A stretch of 35,513 nucleotides of DNA from JAXMAR01 sp046350295 (GCA_046350295.1 JAXMAR010000061.1:1-35513), one strand, 5' to 3'. Shown: positions 1-7,483, numbered from the stretch's first letter. Made by a program: numbers and translations. The notes: generated by a model not told the origin, from the letters alone.

Positions 1-1
1 G

Positions 2-391
2 GCCCGCAAGCTGACCGCCGACGACGTCAAGGTCCTCAAGGGGGAAGCGCCCTACAGCGAGAAGGTCCCCAACGTCGACGAGGGCTTCACCGAAGCCGAC
101 ATGAAGGACCCCAAGCGCGCCGAAGCGATCCGCAAGGTCATCCAGTCGCGCCTCGCCAAGGCCCACAAGGAGCGCCCCTTCGGCTACGCCGTCCGCGACG
201 TGCCCGCCGACGATGTCAAGGGCCTGACGCAACTCGCCGGCCACTTGCAGGAGGGCTTGTTCATCACCAAGTTCCGCAAGTTCTTCTGCCGCGATGAAAT
301 GAACGACGACCTCGTCCTCGTCCCGGCCCGCGAAGGCGATCACCAGGACACCTCCGAATATCAGGAGATCCTGCCGACGTCGCCTCCATGA
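2..391 (+). CDS. C-terminal part of an unrecognised protein (possibly DUF2330-like), 5' end outside window
   Basis: An open frame enters from the left edge and runs to a TGA at 389-391, giving about 129 residues with no start visible; the first in-window ATG at 101 lies inside the continuing frame and need not be the start. The visible part is charged and lysine-rich, with no membrane segment. A block near the end (LTQLAGHLQEGLFITKFRKF followed by a DDLVL motif) resembles my memory of the tail of DUF2330 proteins, which is weak evidence. A hairpin repeat begins 7 bases after the stop. The function cannot be stated from this fragment. The coding call is good because codon usage matches the neighbours and no other long frame on this strand explains the stretch. 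Confidence 0.6.
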   Translation, partial: ARKLTADDVKVLKGEAPYSEKVPNVDEGFTEADMKDPKRAEAIRKVIQSRLAKAHKERPFGYAVRDVPADDVKGLTQLAGHLQEGLFITKFRKFFCRDEMNDDLVLVPAREGDHQDTSEYQEILPTSPP

Positions 392-398
392 TCTCTCT

Positions 399-432
399 TC
401 GTTTAGCCCCGGCTCGCAGAGCCGGGGCGGAC
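399..432 (+). repeat. Hairpin repeat, TCGTTTAG family, copy 1
   Basis: TCGTTTAG is followed by a 9-bp stem (GCCCCGGCT at 406-414, loop CGCAG, AGCCGGGGC at 420-428) and then GGAC. It matches the element at 15655-15688 (minus strand) at 31 of 34 positions. Two of the three differences are a C-to-T and G-to-A change that keep one stem base pair. Both copies lie just downstream of a stop codon in the same relative orientation. The hairpin could slow or end transcription, but no T-tract follows it. Confidence 0.7.
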
Positions 433-474
433 GCGACGCCCCAGACGAGCAAAATCGAACACTCGCCAATCGCC

Positions 475-1629
475 TCAGCCCGCGCTACGACCCAGGGCAA
501 GGCGGAAGGCGAAGAACCTGTCGTTCACCTTGCCGATGAAGCAGCCATGCTCGGTGTCGAAGCAGAGCTGCATCCAGCCGAACCAGGACTTGTGGGGCGG
601 GATGGGATTCTCCGACTTGATCTCGGACCACGCGTTCTTTTTCGGGTCGTAGACGAAGGCGCCGGAAGGCTGCTCTCCCTTGTTGAAAACGCACACGGCG
701 AGGAAGACGTCGAGCTTGGCGTCGTGAGCGAAGTGCTGCGCGTAGAAGGCGCTCGGGCCGTCGGCGAGGCGGGTCACTTCCTCCGTCTTGGCATCGAAGG
801 CGTACAGCTCGCGGAACTCGAGGGCCTTCTCCTTGATCCAGGCGTCGAGCCGGCCGCCGCCCAGGATGAGCATGCGTCGGCGCGGCGCGTCGTAGAAGAT
901 GGTCTGGCCCATCGACGTGCGCGCCGGCGGGCTGTGCTTGGCTTTGCGCCATTCGTTCTTCGCCACATCGAGAATCCACAGCTGGTGATTGGCGCCGGCG
1001 TAGACGAGCGAGTGGACGTCGGGGCAGTAGGCCATCGCGTCGTCAAGGCGGTTGGGCGGCGCGCCGGGACCGCCGATCCGACTCCACCTGTTGCGCTTGA
1101 GGTCGAGGCGCCAGGCCCCGTCGCACATGTCGTGGCCGACCAGCTTGCCCGCCTTGTCGAGCGCCGTCTGGTTCGCGCCGTTGCAGAGGAAGACCGCGTT
1201 CAGTTCCGGAACGTGCTCGAAGGCGTGATACACGTGGCGCGGACAGGGGGTCGGCTCTTTGTCGTTCTCGGGCAGCGCGACGGTGCGGTAGCCTCCCGTC
1301 TTGGTGTCGATCTTGGTCCAGTTGTCGATCTTGATCGGCGTCAGCTTGCCCGCGGCGGGATCGAGCGCGAACAGGCAGTTGCCGTAGATCGTCGTGCCGC
1401 CATGCTTCTTGTCGACCCAGCGGTCATAGAAGAGGACGCGCTTGCCGGCCGGATCGTAAACGATCTTGTTCCAGCCCTGCCGCGCGAAGAATCCCTTGGC
1501 GGCGGGATCGGCCGGCTGCTCGGTCGTGTACCTGATCTCGACCCAGGTGTTGGCCGGAAGGCGGTCGAGGTCGGCGCCGCGGACCGGCGCGGCCAGGACA
1601 ACGACAAAGACCATTGTGGGGCGTAGCAT
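475..1629 (-). CDS. Exported Kelch/galactose-oxidase-like repeat protein
   Basis: A 384-residue protein starting MLRPTMVFVVVLAAPVRG, a short signal peptide; the frame is open further upstream but that part reads as non-coding. After the signal it carries beta-propeller-like repeats: segments such as HVYHAFEHVPELNAVFLCNG, DDAMAYCPDVHSLVYAG, GQTIFYDAPRRRMLILGGG and LYAFDAKTEEVTRLADGPSA fit the Kelch pattern of hydrophobic strands ending in glycine pairs. Such proteins usually act outside the cytoplasm in binding or, rarely, oxidation; no copper-site or other catalytic residues could be assigned. It lies 47 bases downstream of the LamG gene on the same strand and may be co-transcribed with it. 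The specific ligand is unknown. Confidence 0.8.
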   Translation of the reverse strand: MLRPTMVFVVVLAAPVRGADLDRLPANTWVEIRYTTEQPADPAAKGFFARQGWNKIVYDPAGKRVLFYDRWVDKKHGGTTIYGNCLFALDPAAGKLTPIKIDNWTKIDTKTGGYRTVALPENDKEPTPCPRHVYHAFEHVPELNAVFLCNGANQTALDKAGKLVGHDMCDGAWRLDLKRNRWSRIGGPGAPPNRLDDAMAYCPDVHSLVYAGANHQLWILDVAKNEWRKAKHSPPARTSMGQTIFYDAPRRRMLILGGGRLDAWIKEKALEFRELYAFDAKTEEVTRLADGPSAFYAQHFAHDAKLDVFLAVCVFNKGEQPSGAFVYDPKKNAWSEIKSENPIPPHKSWFGWMQLCFDTEHGCFIGKVNDRFFAFRLALGRSAG

Positions 1630-1676
1630 TCGATTCTCCGCTGTGCGTGCTTGCTTCGGCGCAAACGGCCGGGCGC

Positions 1677-2531
1677 TCACTTTCCCGCGAACAAGCCCGG
1701 CCGCTTGTGCAAGGTCTCCACCTCGGCCGCGCTCAGCGCCCGCTCGAACAGCGCCAGCTCGTCGAGCAGGCCGATGTAGTTCACCGCGACATAGATGCCC
1801 ACCTTGTCGATGTCCCAGCGCATCGCCAGCTCCCGTTTCGCGATCGCTCCGATCCGCTTGCCGTCGATGTAGAGCGTCGCCTCCGCGTCCTTCTTGCCGG
1901 TGTCGAGGTTCCTCCAGCTCAAGACGATGTGGCGCCATTCCCCCGCCTTCAATCCGGGATTGCGGACGGGCAGGAGCGGAGCGTTCGGATCGTCCTCCGC
2001 GATCCCCTTCTCCCCGTCCTTGACCGCCGGAAAGACCCCCATCCGCATCGTGCGCGGCTTGTCGTTGTTGAAGTCGAACCAGATGCCGCCGTTGTTGGCG
2101 CCCTTCTGGGTGATCTGGATCGGGTCGCAGAACGCCGTCTTCAGCAGCCGGTCCGGATCGGTGTTGATCCAGACGGAAAGGGCGCCGCCCCAGCCGTCCT
2201 TCTTGTAAGCGAGCGCTCCCTTGCCGGGAAGGAAGATGCGGCCGTTGTTCGGCAACACATCGACCGCTTCCAGGGCGCCGCCATGTACGCCCTTGCCCTT
2301 CGCGATCCGAAACGCCTTGGCGTCGAACCCCTTCTCGAAGACGAACTTCCCCTTCTCCGCCGGGTGATTGAAGCGCGTGCCGAACCAGAGGTCCCCTCGG
2401 CCCCGGTCGGCGCCGACTTCCTTGTCGAAGGAAGCGTAGAGCGTCACGGCGCGGCGCAGGTCGTCCTCCCGGTCACCGGCGCACGCTGTCGAGGGAGCGA
2501 TCAGACTCAGGGCGAGGAAAAGGTGTCGCAT
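1677..2531 (-). CDS. Exported LamG/concanavalin-A-like domain protein
   Basis: A 284-residue protein with signal peptide MRHLFLALSLIAPSTACAG. The mature part opens with AVTLYASFDKEVGADRGRG, the usual first strand of a LamG (laminin_G_3) jelly-roll. The C-terminal half has the family landmarks: GEWRHIVLSWRN, DAEATLYIDGKRIG and YIGLLDELALFERALSAAEV. The domain normally binds carbohydrate or protein outside the cell; in planctomycetes it occurs in many secreted proteins of unknown substrate. The start is chosen because it gives a clean signal peptide and is preceded by GGGAAA; the longer upstream frame overlaps the antitoxin gene in another frame. It lies immediately upstream of the Kelch-like gene, which suggests a two-gene exported module. 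Confidence 0.85.
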   Translation of the reverse strand: MRHLFLALSLIAPSTACAGDREDDLRRAVTLYASFDKEVGADRGRGDLWFGTRFNHPAEKGKFVFEKGFDAKAFRIAKGKGVHGGALEAVDVLPNNGRIFLPGKGALAYKKDGWGGALSVWINTDPDRLLKTAFCDPIQITQKGANNGGIWFDFNNDKPRTMRMGVFPAVKDGEKGIAEDDPNAPLLPVRNPGLKAGEWRHIVLSWRNLDTGKKDAEATLYIDGKRIGAIAKRELAMRWDIDKVGIYVAVNYIGLLDELALFERALSAAEVETLHKRPGLFAGK

Positions 2532-2620
2532 GGCATATTTCCCGGCATGTGGCGGTATGTTGCAGATGTCTGCTCGACCGAGAGCGGGCGTCCTGAGAGT
2601 GCTCGCCACGGAATGGGTCG

Positions 2621-2965
2621 TCATTCGGCTTCCGCCTCGCGCAGCGCCCTGTCGATCTTCTCCACAGCGGAAACCGGCGGTGAAACCGCGCCGCTCTCGA
2701 TGCGAAGGAGCGTGCCGGTCCGCAGGCCGGCCCGCCGTGCCAGTTCGCTCGCCGACAACCCCGCGCGGCGACGCCGGCGGATGATCTTCCGCGCCAGCGA
2801 TGCGCGCGCATAGGCTACCGCGGGATACCGGCCATCCTCGTCCGGCTCTGGCAGGGTTGGCTCCCATTCGTCGGCCTTCTGACGCAGCCGCTGGTACTCC
2901 GCTTCATCCAGCACGACGACGCGGCGGCCTCCCATCGTTCGATGCTGCACGCCGTTGGCTTCCAT
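2621..2965 (-). CDS. Xre-family antitoxin/transcriptional regulator
   Basis: A 114-residue protein starting MEANGVQHRTMGG. Residues about 10-30 (RRVVVLDEAEYQRLRQKADE) look like the N-terminal segment of many planctomycete antitoxins; residues about 58-110 form a helix-turn-helix of the Xre/HigA type (AGLSASELARRAGLRTGTLL, then RIESG). The ATG is separated from the stop of the upstream toxin by one base, which fixes the start and implies translational coupling. The toxin-first gene order is that of HigBA-type modules. The antitoxin is expected to bind and silence the toxin and to repress the module. No promoter of its own was seen between toxin and antitoxin. Confidence 0.85.
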   Translation of the reverse strand: MEANGVQHRTMGGRRVVVLDEAEYQRLRQKADEWEPTLPEPDEDGRYPAVAYARASLARKIIRRRRRAGLSASELARRAGLRTGTLLRIESGAVSPPVSAVEKIDRALREAEAE

Positions 2966-2966
2966 C

Positions 2967-3221
2967 CTACCCCTCACAGAAATCTCTCCGATGCCCGATC
3001 TTGTCCACGACAACATCGGCGCCCTTCACGAAAAAGCGCAGCCGATAATCTCCGCTCCGCATGCGATACCAGCCGGCCAGGTCCCCGGAAAGCGCCTTGG
3101 CGCCGCTGATTTCGGGCCAGCGCTCCAGACGATCGAACAACCGGAGCATCCGGGCGTGGTGGGGCTCCTGCAACCCCTCCAGCTGCTCGGCGGCCTCCTT
3201 CGTTATTCTTACCTTCGTCAT
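2967..3221 (-). CDS. RelE/ParE-superfamily toxin
   Basis: An 84-residue basic protein with the RelE fold signature: MTKVRITKEAAEQLEGL at the start, a central LFDRLERWPEISGAKALSG helix-loop, then WYRMRSGDYRLRFFVKG and a C-terminal VVVDKIGHRRDFCEG. RelE-type toxins are ribosome-dependent mRNA endonucleases; the C-terminal basic HRRDF matches the catalytic end of the family. Its ATG shares four bases (ATGA) with the stop of the Ski2-like helicase gene, and its TAG stop lies one base before the antitoxin start. Helicase, toxin and antitoxin therefore look like one transcript. The exact subfamily (RelE, HigB or ParE) is not fixed by sequence alone. Confidence 0.88.
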   Translation of the reverse strand: MTKVRITKEAAEQLEGLQEPHHARMLRLFDRLERWPEISGAKALSGDLAGWYRMRSGDYRLRFFVKGADVVVDKIGHRRDFCEG

Positions 3222-5548
3222 CCCGATTCAGTATCCCCCTCGCCGCGCTGTTGGTCAACGGCTGGCGCCGTCGGCGACGCGGTCCCCGATTCCCCCTCCA
3301 CCACATCCGCCGCATGCGCCGACTCGATCACCTCTTCGGTGCTCGTCGGGTCCACGGCCCGGCACGTCTCCGTCAACCGCTCGCTGATCTCTTTCAGCTC
3401 GCGGCGCCATTCCTCCGCCGTCATCTCCAGCGGCGTGACCTGACTGAACTCGCCGCACAACAGAATGAGCCGCAGCAGGTGACGGAAGATCAGCCCCTCC
3501 TGCTTCACCAGGTCGCGCGCCGACACGTACTGATTGAAGTTCCCGCCGTAGCGCAGCAATTCGGCCGCCGCGTACACCGGCTGCACCGATACGTCCGTCA
3601 CCTCGGGATACTTCGCCTCGAACAAGAGGTACAGCTTCTCCGCCAGCGTCGGCGGCCGCGGCTCCTCCTCACGCCACGGCGCATAGTCCTCCTCGTCCTC
3701 TTCCGCCTTCTCCGGCCGGGCGATCATGAGGCCGCGCCGGATCAGCTCCGCGTCCAGTCGGGTCTGTGCCAGCGGCCCCGGCGGCAAATCCTCGGGCGGC
3801 GGCACGCGCACATAGCGCAGGATCGGCCGGGGCAACTCCAGCACGCTCTCCAGCGCCTGCAAGCGCTCGTCTCGATCGGCGATCCCGAGATGTTCCAAGA
3901 GATAGGCGCCGTAGAGCGGATGGATGCTGCGGAAGATCAACAGCTGCTCCAGCTTCTCCGTCGCGTGCGCCTGCTGCGCCGAGTGCGCCACCGTCAGATC
4001 GACGCCCGCGTCCCCGGTCAGCGGCGGCGGCTCGGGCTCGAGCTTCACGAACCCCGAACGGTGCAGCGTCAACAGCATCCGATCCAAATGCTTCTCCGCC
4101 GCGTCGATCCGCGGCTGGTCCATCAGACGCTTCCGCACCACCGAACGGATGCGGTTTATCTCCGGCGACAGCTTCAACAGATACGCCAGCAGACGCCAGG
4201 GCAGCGGCCCCCGGCTATAGAGCTTCGTCGCCGGCGCCGTCTGCAACTGCTTGAACTGGTTCTCGGTCCAGTACGTCACCTTGTCGCTCTTCGTCGGCTT
4301 TTTTCGCTTCAAGTCCTTCTTCGCCCTGAGCAGCCCCGGGTCCTTCGTGTTCTCCGGGATCTGCTCGAACTTCTCCTTCCAGCGCAGGAGCTTCACGTCG
4401 TCCTCGTGGGCCAGCGCGAAGACGTAGCCGCGATCGTCGTACTGCGGCCTGCCCGCCCGGCCGAAGATCTGCTGCGCCGTGCTCGCCTCCACCAGCCGCT
4501 GCTTGCCGGGCGGTCCTTTGACCAGCGACGTCAGCACCACCGATCGCGCGGGCAAATTGATCCCCGCCGCCAGCGTCTCCGTGCAGATGACCGCCGCCAG
4601 CAGTTTCTGCTCGAACAGCCGCTCCACCACGCGCCGATACTTCGGCAACAAGCCGGCATGGTGCACCCCCACGCCCCGGTGCAGCATCTGCTTGATCTTC
4701 GGCCCCACCCCCTGGCCCCACTCGAGCTGGTTCAGCTCCGCGTGCAAGCGCCCCTTCTGGTTCTCGTGCAACAGCGGCAATCCCTTCAGATGCTCGGCCA
4801 CGCTCCAGCACTCGTCCCGGTTGAAGCAGAAGACGAGGGCCGGGACTTTCCGATCCGCCTCGCTCCCCTTGGCCATCTCGATGAGCTGCTCTCCCAGCAG
4901 TTGATCGGGGACCCAGACATACGTCAGCGGAATCTTGCGCTCCTTCCCCTCCACCAGCGCCAGCTTCCGCCCATGACAGCGTTCCAGCCAGTTCATGAAC
5001 TCCAGCGAGTTGCCGACGGTCGCCGACAGGAGCAAGAGCCGGATGTGCTTGGGCAGCATCGACAGCGACAGCTCCCAGACGATGCCGCGCTCCATGTCGT
5101 TGAAGCTGTGGAACTCGTCCATGACGACGGAGCTGACGCGCTCGAAGTCGAAGTCCCCGGGGTGCAGCAGCCGATTGAGCAGGATCTCCGCGACGACGAC
5201 CAGCACCCGCGCGTCCGGATTGACGCGGCGGTTGCCGGTGACGAGGCCCACGTCGGACGCGCTGAAGCCCCAGCGTTCCGCCGCCGCCTGCATCTCCTGG
5301 AACTTCTGCTCGGTCAGCGCGATGAGCGGCGTCGTGTAATACGTCACCGATCCCGTATGCAACGCCTCAAACAGCGCCGCCTGCGCGATCAGCGTCTTGC
5401 CGGTGCCGGTCGGGGCGCAGACGAGGACGCCCTGCTCGGCCGTGAACCAGGCGAGCAGGGCGTCTTCCTGAACGGGATAGGGGACGTAGGGGAGCTGCTC
5501 GAGATAGCGGTCGGCCAGTTGCTCGCGCGGGATCGGCATTGGCGGCAT
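3218..5548 (-). CDS. Ski2-like superfamily 2 DEAD/DEAH helicase
   Basis: A 776-residue helicase. Motif I is APTGTGKT at residues 45-52, motif II DEFH at 144-147, motif III SAT at 175-177, a GVHHAGLLPKYRRVVERLF block at about 293-312, and motif VI QIFGRAGRP at 360-368. The HHAGL and GRAGRP blocks are typical of Ski2/Mtr4/Hel308-type enzymes, which unwind RNA or DNA 3' to 5' using ATP. The C-terminal half is rich in charged residues and has no domain I recognise. There is an alternative ATG three codons in. The stop overlaps the toxin start. Similar helicases are, as I recall, common in planctomycetes, so a housekeeping RNA role is at least as likely as a defence role. Confidence 0.9.
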   Translation of the reverse strand: MPPMPIPREQLADRYLEQLPYVPYPVQEDALLAWFTAEQGVLVCAPTGTGKTLIAQAALFEALHTGSVTYYTTPLIALTEQKFQEMQAAAERWGFSASDVGLVTGNRRVNPDARVLVVVAEILLNRLLHPGDFDFERVSSVVMDEFHSFNDMERGIVWELSLSMLPKHIRLLLLSATVGNSLEFMNWLERCHGRKLALVEGKERKIPLTYVWVPDQLLGEQLIEMAKGSEADRKVPALVFCFNRDECWSVAEHLKGLPLLHENQKGRLHAELNQLEWGQGVGPKIKQMLHRGVGVHHAGLLPKYRRVVERLFEQKLLAAVICTETLAAGINLPARSVVLTSLVKGPPGKQRLVEASTAQQIFGRAGRPQYDDRGYVFALAHEDDVKLLRWKEKFEQIPENTKDPGLLRAKKDLKRKKPTKSDKVTYWTENQFKQLQTAPATKLYSRGPLPWRLLAYLLKLSPEINRIRSVVRKRLMDQPRIDAAEKHLDRMLLTLHRSGFVKLEPEPPPLTGDAGVDLTVAHSAQQAHATEKLEQLLIFRSIHPLYGAYLLEHLGIADRDERLQALESVLELPRPILRYVRVPPPEDLPPGPLAQTRLDAELIRRGLMIARPEKAEEDEEDYAPWREEEPRPPTLAEKLYLLFEAKYPEVTDVSVQPVYAAAELLRYGGNFNQYVSARDLVKQEGLIFRHLLRLILLCGEFSQVTPLEMTAEEWRRELKEISERLTETCRAVDPTSTEEVIESAHAADVVEGESGTASPTAPAVDQQRGEGDTESG

Positions 5549-5639
5549 GCTTGCAGGATGAGGGATCGCGGAGGCCAGAAATAGTCTATGGACCGCAAAC
5601 GAAGGCGAGCCGGACAGACCGACGCCCTCGCCATAGCGC

Positions 5640-5668
5640 TTGACGTTATTAGCGCGTCACGTTACTAT
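5640..5668 (+). promoter_or_regulatory. Sigma-70-type promoter and likely operator of higBA
   Basis: TTGACG at 5640-5645 and TACTAT at 5663-5668 are separated by 17 bases. The start of transcription would fall at about 5675, which is the A of the higB ATG, so the mRNA would be leaderless; no ribosome binding site precedes that ATG. Within the promoter lies an inverted repeat, TGACG-N9-CGTCA (5641-5659), that covers the -35 box and spacer and is a natural operator candidate for the HigA protein. Confidence 0.65.
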
Positions 5669-5674
5669 GGCGCA

Positions 5675-5956
5675 ATGATACGCGGCTTCCGCGACGGCGC
5701 CACGGAGCGGCTGTTTCGGCGCGAGCGCGGCAGCAAGCTGGCGCGGTCGCTCCAGCGTGCCACCCTGCGGAAGTTGCTCCTGCTCGATGCCGCTGAGTCG
5801 CTCGATGACCTGCGTGTCCCTCCCGGGAACCGACTGGAGAAGCTGGCAGGCGACCGCAAGGGGCAATACAGCATTCGCGTCAACGACCAGTACCGCGTGT
5901 GCTTCCGTTGGGACGGGGGAGAAGCCCACGCTGTCGAACTCGTCGACTACCATTGA
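5675..5956 (+). CDS. higB: HigB-type toxin (plasmid maintenance killer family)
   Basis: A 93-residue protein beginning MIRGFRDGATERLFRRERG, the usual opening of HigB killer proteins, followed by a helix pair (SLQRATLRKLLLLDAAESLD), DLRVPPGNRLEKLAGDRKG, and the end SIRVNDQYRVCFRWDGG then VELVDYH. The family cleaves mRNA on the ribosome. The frame is open upstream to an ATG at 5588, but the strong promoter at 5640-5668 and the family N-terminus put the start at 5675. The stop is 9 bases before higA. The toxin lies divergent from the helicase gene, whose far end carries another toxin-antitoxin pair. Confidence 0.92.
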   Translation: MIRGFRDGATERLFRRERGSKLARSLQRATLRKLLLLDAAESLDDLRVPPGNRLEKLAGDRKGQYSIRVNDQYRVCFRWDGGEAHAVELVDYH

Positions 5957-5965
5957 GGAACCGCC

Positions 5966-6271
5966 ATGGCCCAGCGCAAGCTGCCACCGATCCACCCCGG
6001 CGAAATCTTACAGGAGGAGTTCCTGTCTCCCTTGGGCCTCAGCCAGTACCGCCTCGCGAAAGAGACCAGCGTCCCCCCGCGCCGCATCAACGAAATCGTC
6101 CGCGGCCTACGCTCGATCAGCGCGGACACGGCCCTGCGCCTCGCACGCTACTTCGGTACCTCGGAGCGCTTCTGGCTCAACCTCCAGACCCGCTATGACC
6201 TCGAAGTGGAAAAGGACCGCCTCGGCTCGCGCCTGAGCCGCGAAGTCAAGGTCCTCGAACCCGCCCCGTAA
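5966..6271 (+). CDS. higA: HigA-type antitoxin, Xre family
   Basis: A 101-residue antitoxin with the canonical start IHPGEILQEEFLSPLGLSQY, an Xre helix-turn-helix (YRLAKETSVPPRRINEIVRG) and the HigA-specific tail TALRLARYFGTSERFWLNLQ. It neutralises HigB and normally represses its own operon through the helix-turn-helix. A GAGG sequence overlapping the end of higB gives a ribosome binding site 7 bases before the ATG, so higA is translated by normal initiation even if higB is leaderless. That difference could favour antitoxin synthesis. The C-terminus is full length. Confidence 0.93.
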   Translation: MAQRKLPPIHPGEILQEEFLSPLGLSQYRLAKETSVPPRRINEIVRGLRSISADTALRLARYFGTSERFWLNLQTRYDLEVEKDRLGSRLSREVKVLEPAP

Positions 6272-6315
6272 AGGCGTCGCGATCGTGACGACTCTTTCCC
6301 TTCCCCCAACCGCCC

Positions 6316-6351
6316 GATCCGCGTTCATCCGTGTTGATCCGCGGCGAAAAA
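6316..6351 (+). repeat. Short imperfect tandem repeat in the higA-acyltransferase gap
   Basis: Read on the minus strand, this stretch contains GCGGATCAACACGGATGAAC followed by GCGGATC: near-copies of a 12-base unit around CGGAT. Such units recur in intergenic DNA of many GC-rich bacteria. The rest of the 248-base gap (6272-6519) shows no gene and no convincing terminator. Confidence 0.4.
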
Positions 6352-6519
6352 TCTTCGACGAGCTCCGCGCGCGCTTCCGCCTTTGCCAACAACCCACTTG
6401 CCCTTGACCGCATTCGCCCCTCCCACCATCTAGTAGCCACGCGATCCCCGCGCGCCGACCCGCTCGAGCGCGAAGCCGGGCAATCGGGGCAAGCAGGGCG
6501 AACGATTCGAGGCCGTCCC

Positions 6520-7347
6520 ATGAGCAAGGAAGCCAAGGGCAAGACCATCCGTTTGACACCAGGCCGCAAGCTGGTCGAGGAGTTGCTGCACCACGCCCGC
6601 AAGGCCCCGACGCTGCCCCTCTCCCGCCTCTGCCTCCTCCCCGACGTCGTCGACGCCCGCGCCGCCCTCGCCAAGGCCCCCTCCTGGACCGCCATCTTCA
6701 TGAAGGCGTATGCCCTCGTCGCCGCCGCCATCCCCGAGCTGCGCCGCGCCTACCTCCCTTACCCCTATCGCCGCCTCTACGAGCATCCCCATTCCACCTG
6801 CGCCATCCTTGTCGAGCGCGAGTGGCAAGGCGAGCCGACCGTCCTCGGCGCCAAGATCCTCGCCCCCGAAAACGCCACCCTGCGCCAGATCGACGACCAC
6901 CTCCGCCACTTCCGCGAGGAGGAGGTCCGCAAAATCTCCCCCTTCCGCCAGCTCCTTCGCCTTGGCCGCCTCCCCGGCTTCCTGCGCCGCTTCGTCTTCT
7001 GGTCCTCCCTCTACTTCTCCGGCGCCAAGCGGGCCAAACGCTTCGGCACCTTCATGATGAGCAGCCTCGGCACTTACGGCGTCGAGCAGGGCCACCCCCT
7101 CACGCCCCTCACCACCTACTTCAGCTTCGGCCCCATCAGCCCCGAAGGCGCCGTCACCCTCAAGATCATCTACGACCACCGCGTCATGGACGGCCGAGCC
7201 ATCGCCCGCGCCCTCGTGCAACTGGAAGAAACCCTCAACACCGCCATCCTCGACGAGCTCCGCACCCTGAGCGTCAACGACCAGATGCCCCAAGACGCCC
7301 CACACGAACGCCCGGCATCGACAAAGAACAAGCCCCGCGCCGCCTAG
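6520..7347 (+). CDS. Stand-alone 2-oxoacid dehydrogenase acyltransferase-type catalytic domain protein
   Basis: A 275-residue protein with the fold of the E2 catalytic domain (chloramphenicol-acetyltransferase-like). The active-site motif YDHRVMDG is at residues 218-225, preceded by TLKIIYDH, and SSLGTYGVEQ at 181-190 matches the family's conserved strand. There is no lipoyl domain and no peripheral-subunit-binding domain, so it cannot work as an ordinary E2 core on its own; it may transfer acyl groups from CoA to another acceptor. Residues about 141-175 (basic, then FVFWSSLYFSG) may touch the membrane. The start at 6520 is where family-like sequence begins; the frame is open back to 6331 but that part looks non-coding. 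The acceptor substrate is unknown. Confidence 0.75.
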   Translation: MSKEAKGKTIRLTPGRKLVEELLHHARKAPTLPLSRLCLLPDVVDARAALAKAPSWTAIFMKAYALVAAAIPELRRAYLPYPYRRLYEHPHSTCAILVEREWQGEPTVLGAKILAPENATLRQIDDHLRHFREEEVRKISPFRQLLRLGRLPGFLRRFVFWSSLYFSGAKRAKRFGTFMMSSLGTYGVEQGHPLTPLTTYFSFGPISPEGAVTLKIIYDHRVMDGRAIARALVQLEETLNTAILDELRTLSVNDQMPQDAPHERPASTKNKPRAA

Positions 7348-7350
7348 GCG

Positions 7351-7414
7351 CCGTAGCGTGGACTTTAGTCCACGCCGACTAAGAGATTCGCGTGGACTCA
7401 AGTCCACGCTACGG
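7351..7414. repeat. Inverted pair of GTAGC-tipped hairpins (REPIN-like), copy 1
   Basis: The left arm 7351-7375 and right arm 7390-7414 are reverse complements with one mismatch in 25 bases and a 14-base spacer. Each arm begins (or, mirrored, ends) with GTAGC and holds its own hairpin: CGTGGACT, a 2-base loop, AGTCCACG. This is the layout of two REP units facing each other. It starts 4 bases after the acyltransferase stop, so it may also act in transcript ending or stability. Confidence 0.8.
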
Positions 7415-7483
7415 TCTGCCCGGCAGACGACGTCTTCCCTCACGGACGAGGGCACACGCTGAAAGATGGAACGGAGACCGCTC

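Noticed and set aside
1630..1938. N-terminal extension of the Kelch-like protein to 487 residues
   Set aside because: The extension overlaps the LamG gene on the same strand in another frame and would bury the signal peptide.
3251..5584. A 777-codon open frame on the plus strand opposite the helicase gene
   Set aside because: It is the antisense shadow of a clearly conserved helicase in GC-rich DNA; the translation is Arg/Leu/Gln-rich with no family match.
6400..6440. TTGACC near 6405 with CATCTA downstream as a promoter for the acyltransferase gene
   Set aside because: The -10 match is poor and the predicted leader would be over 80 bases; not convincing.
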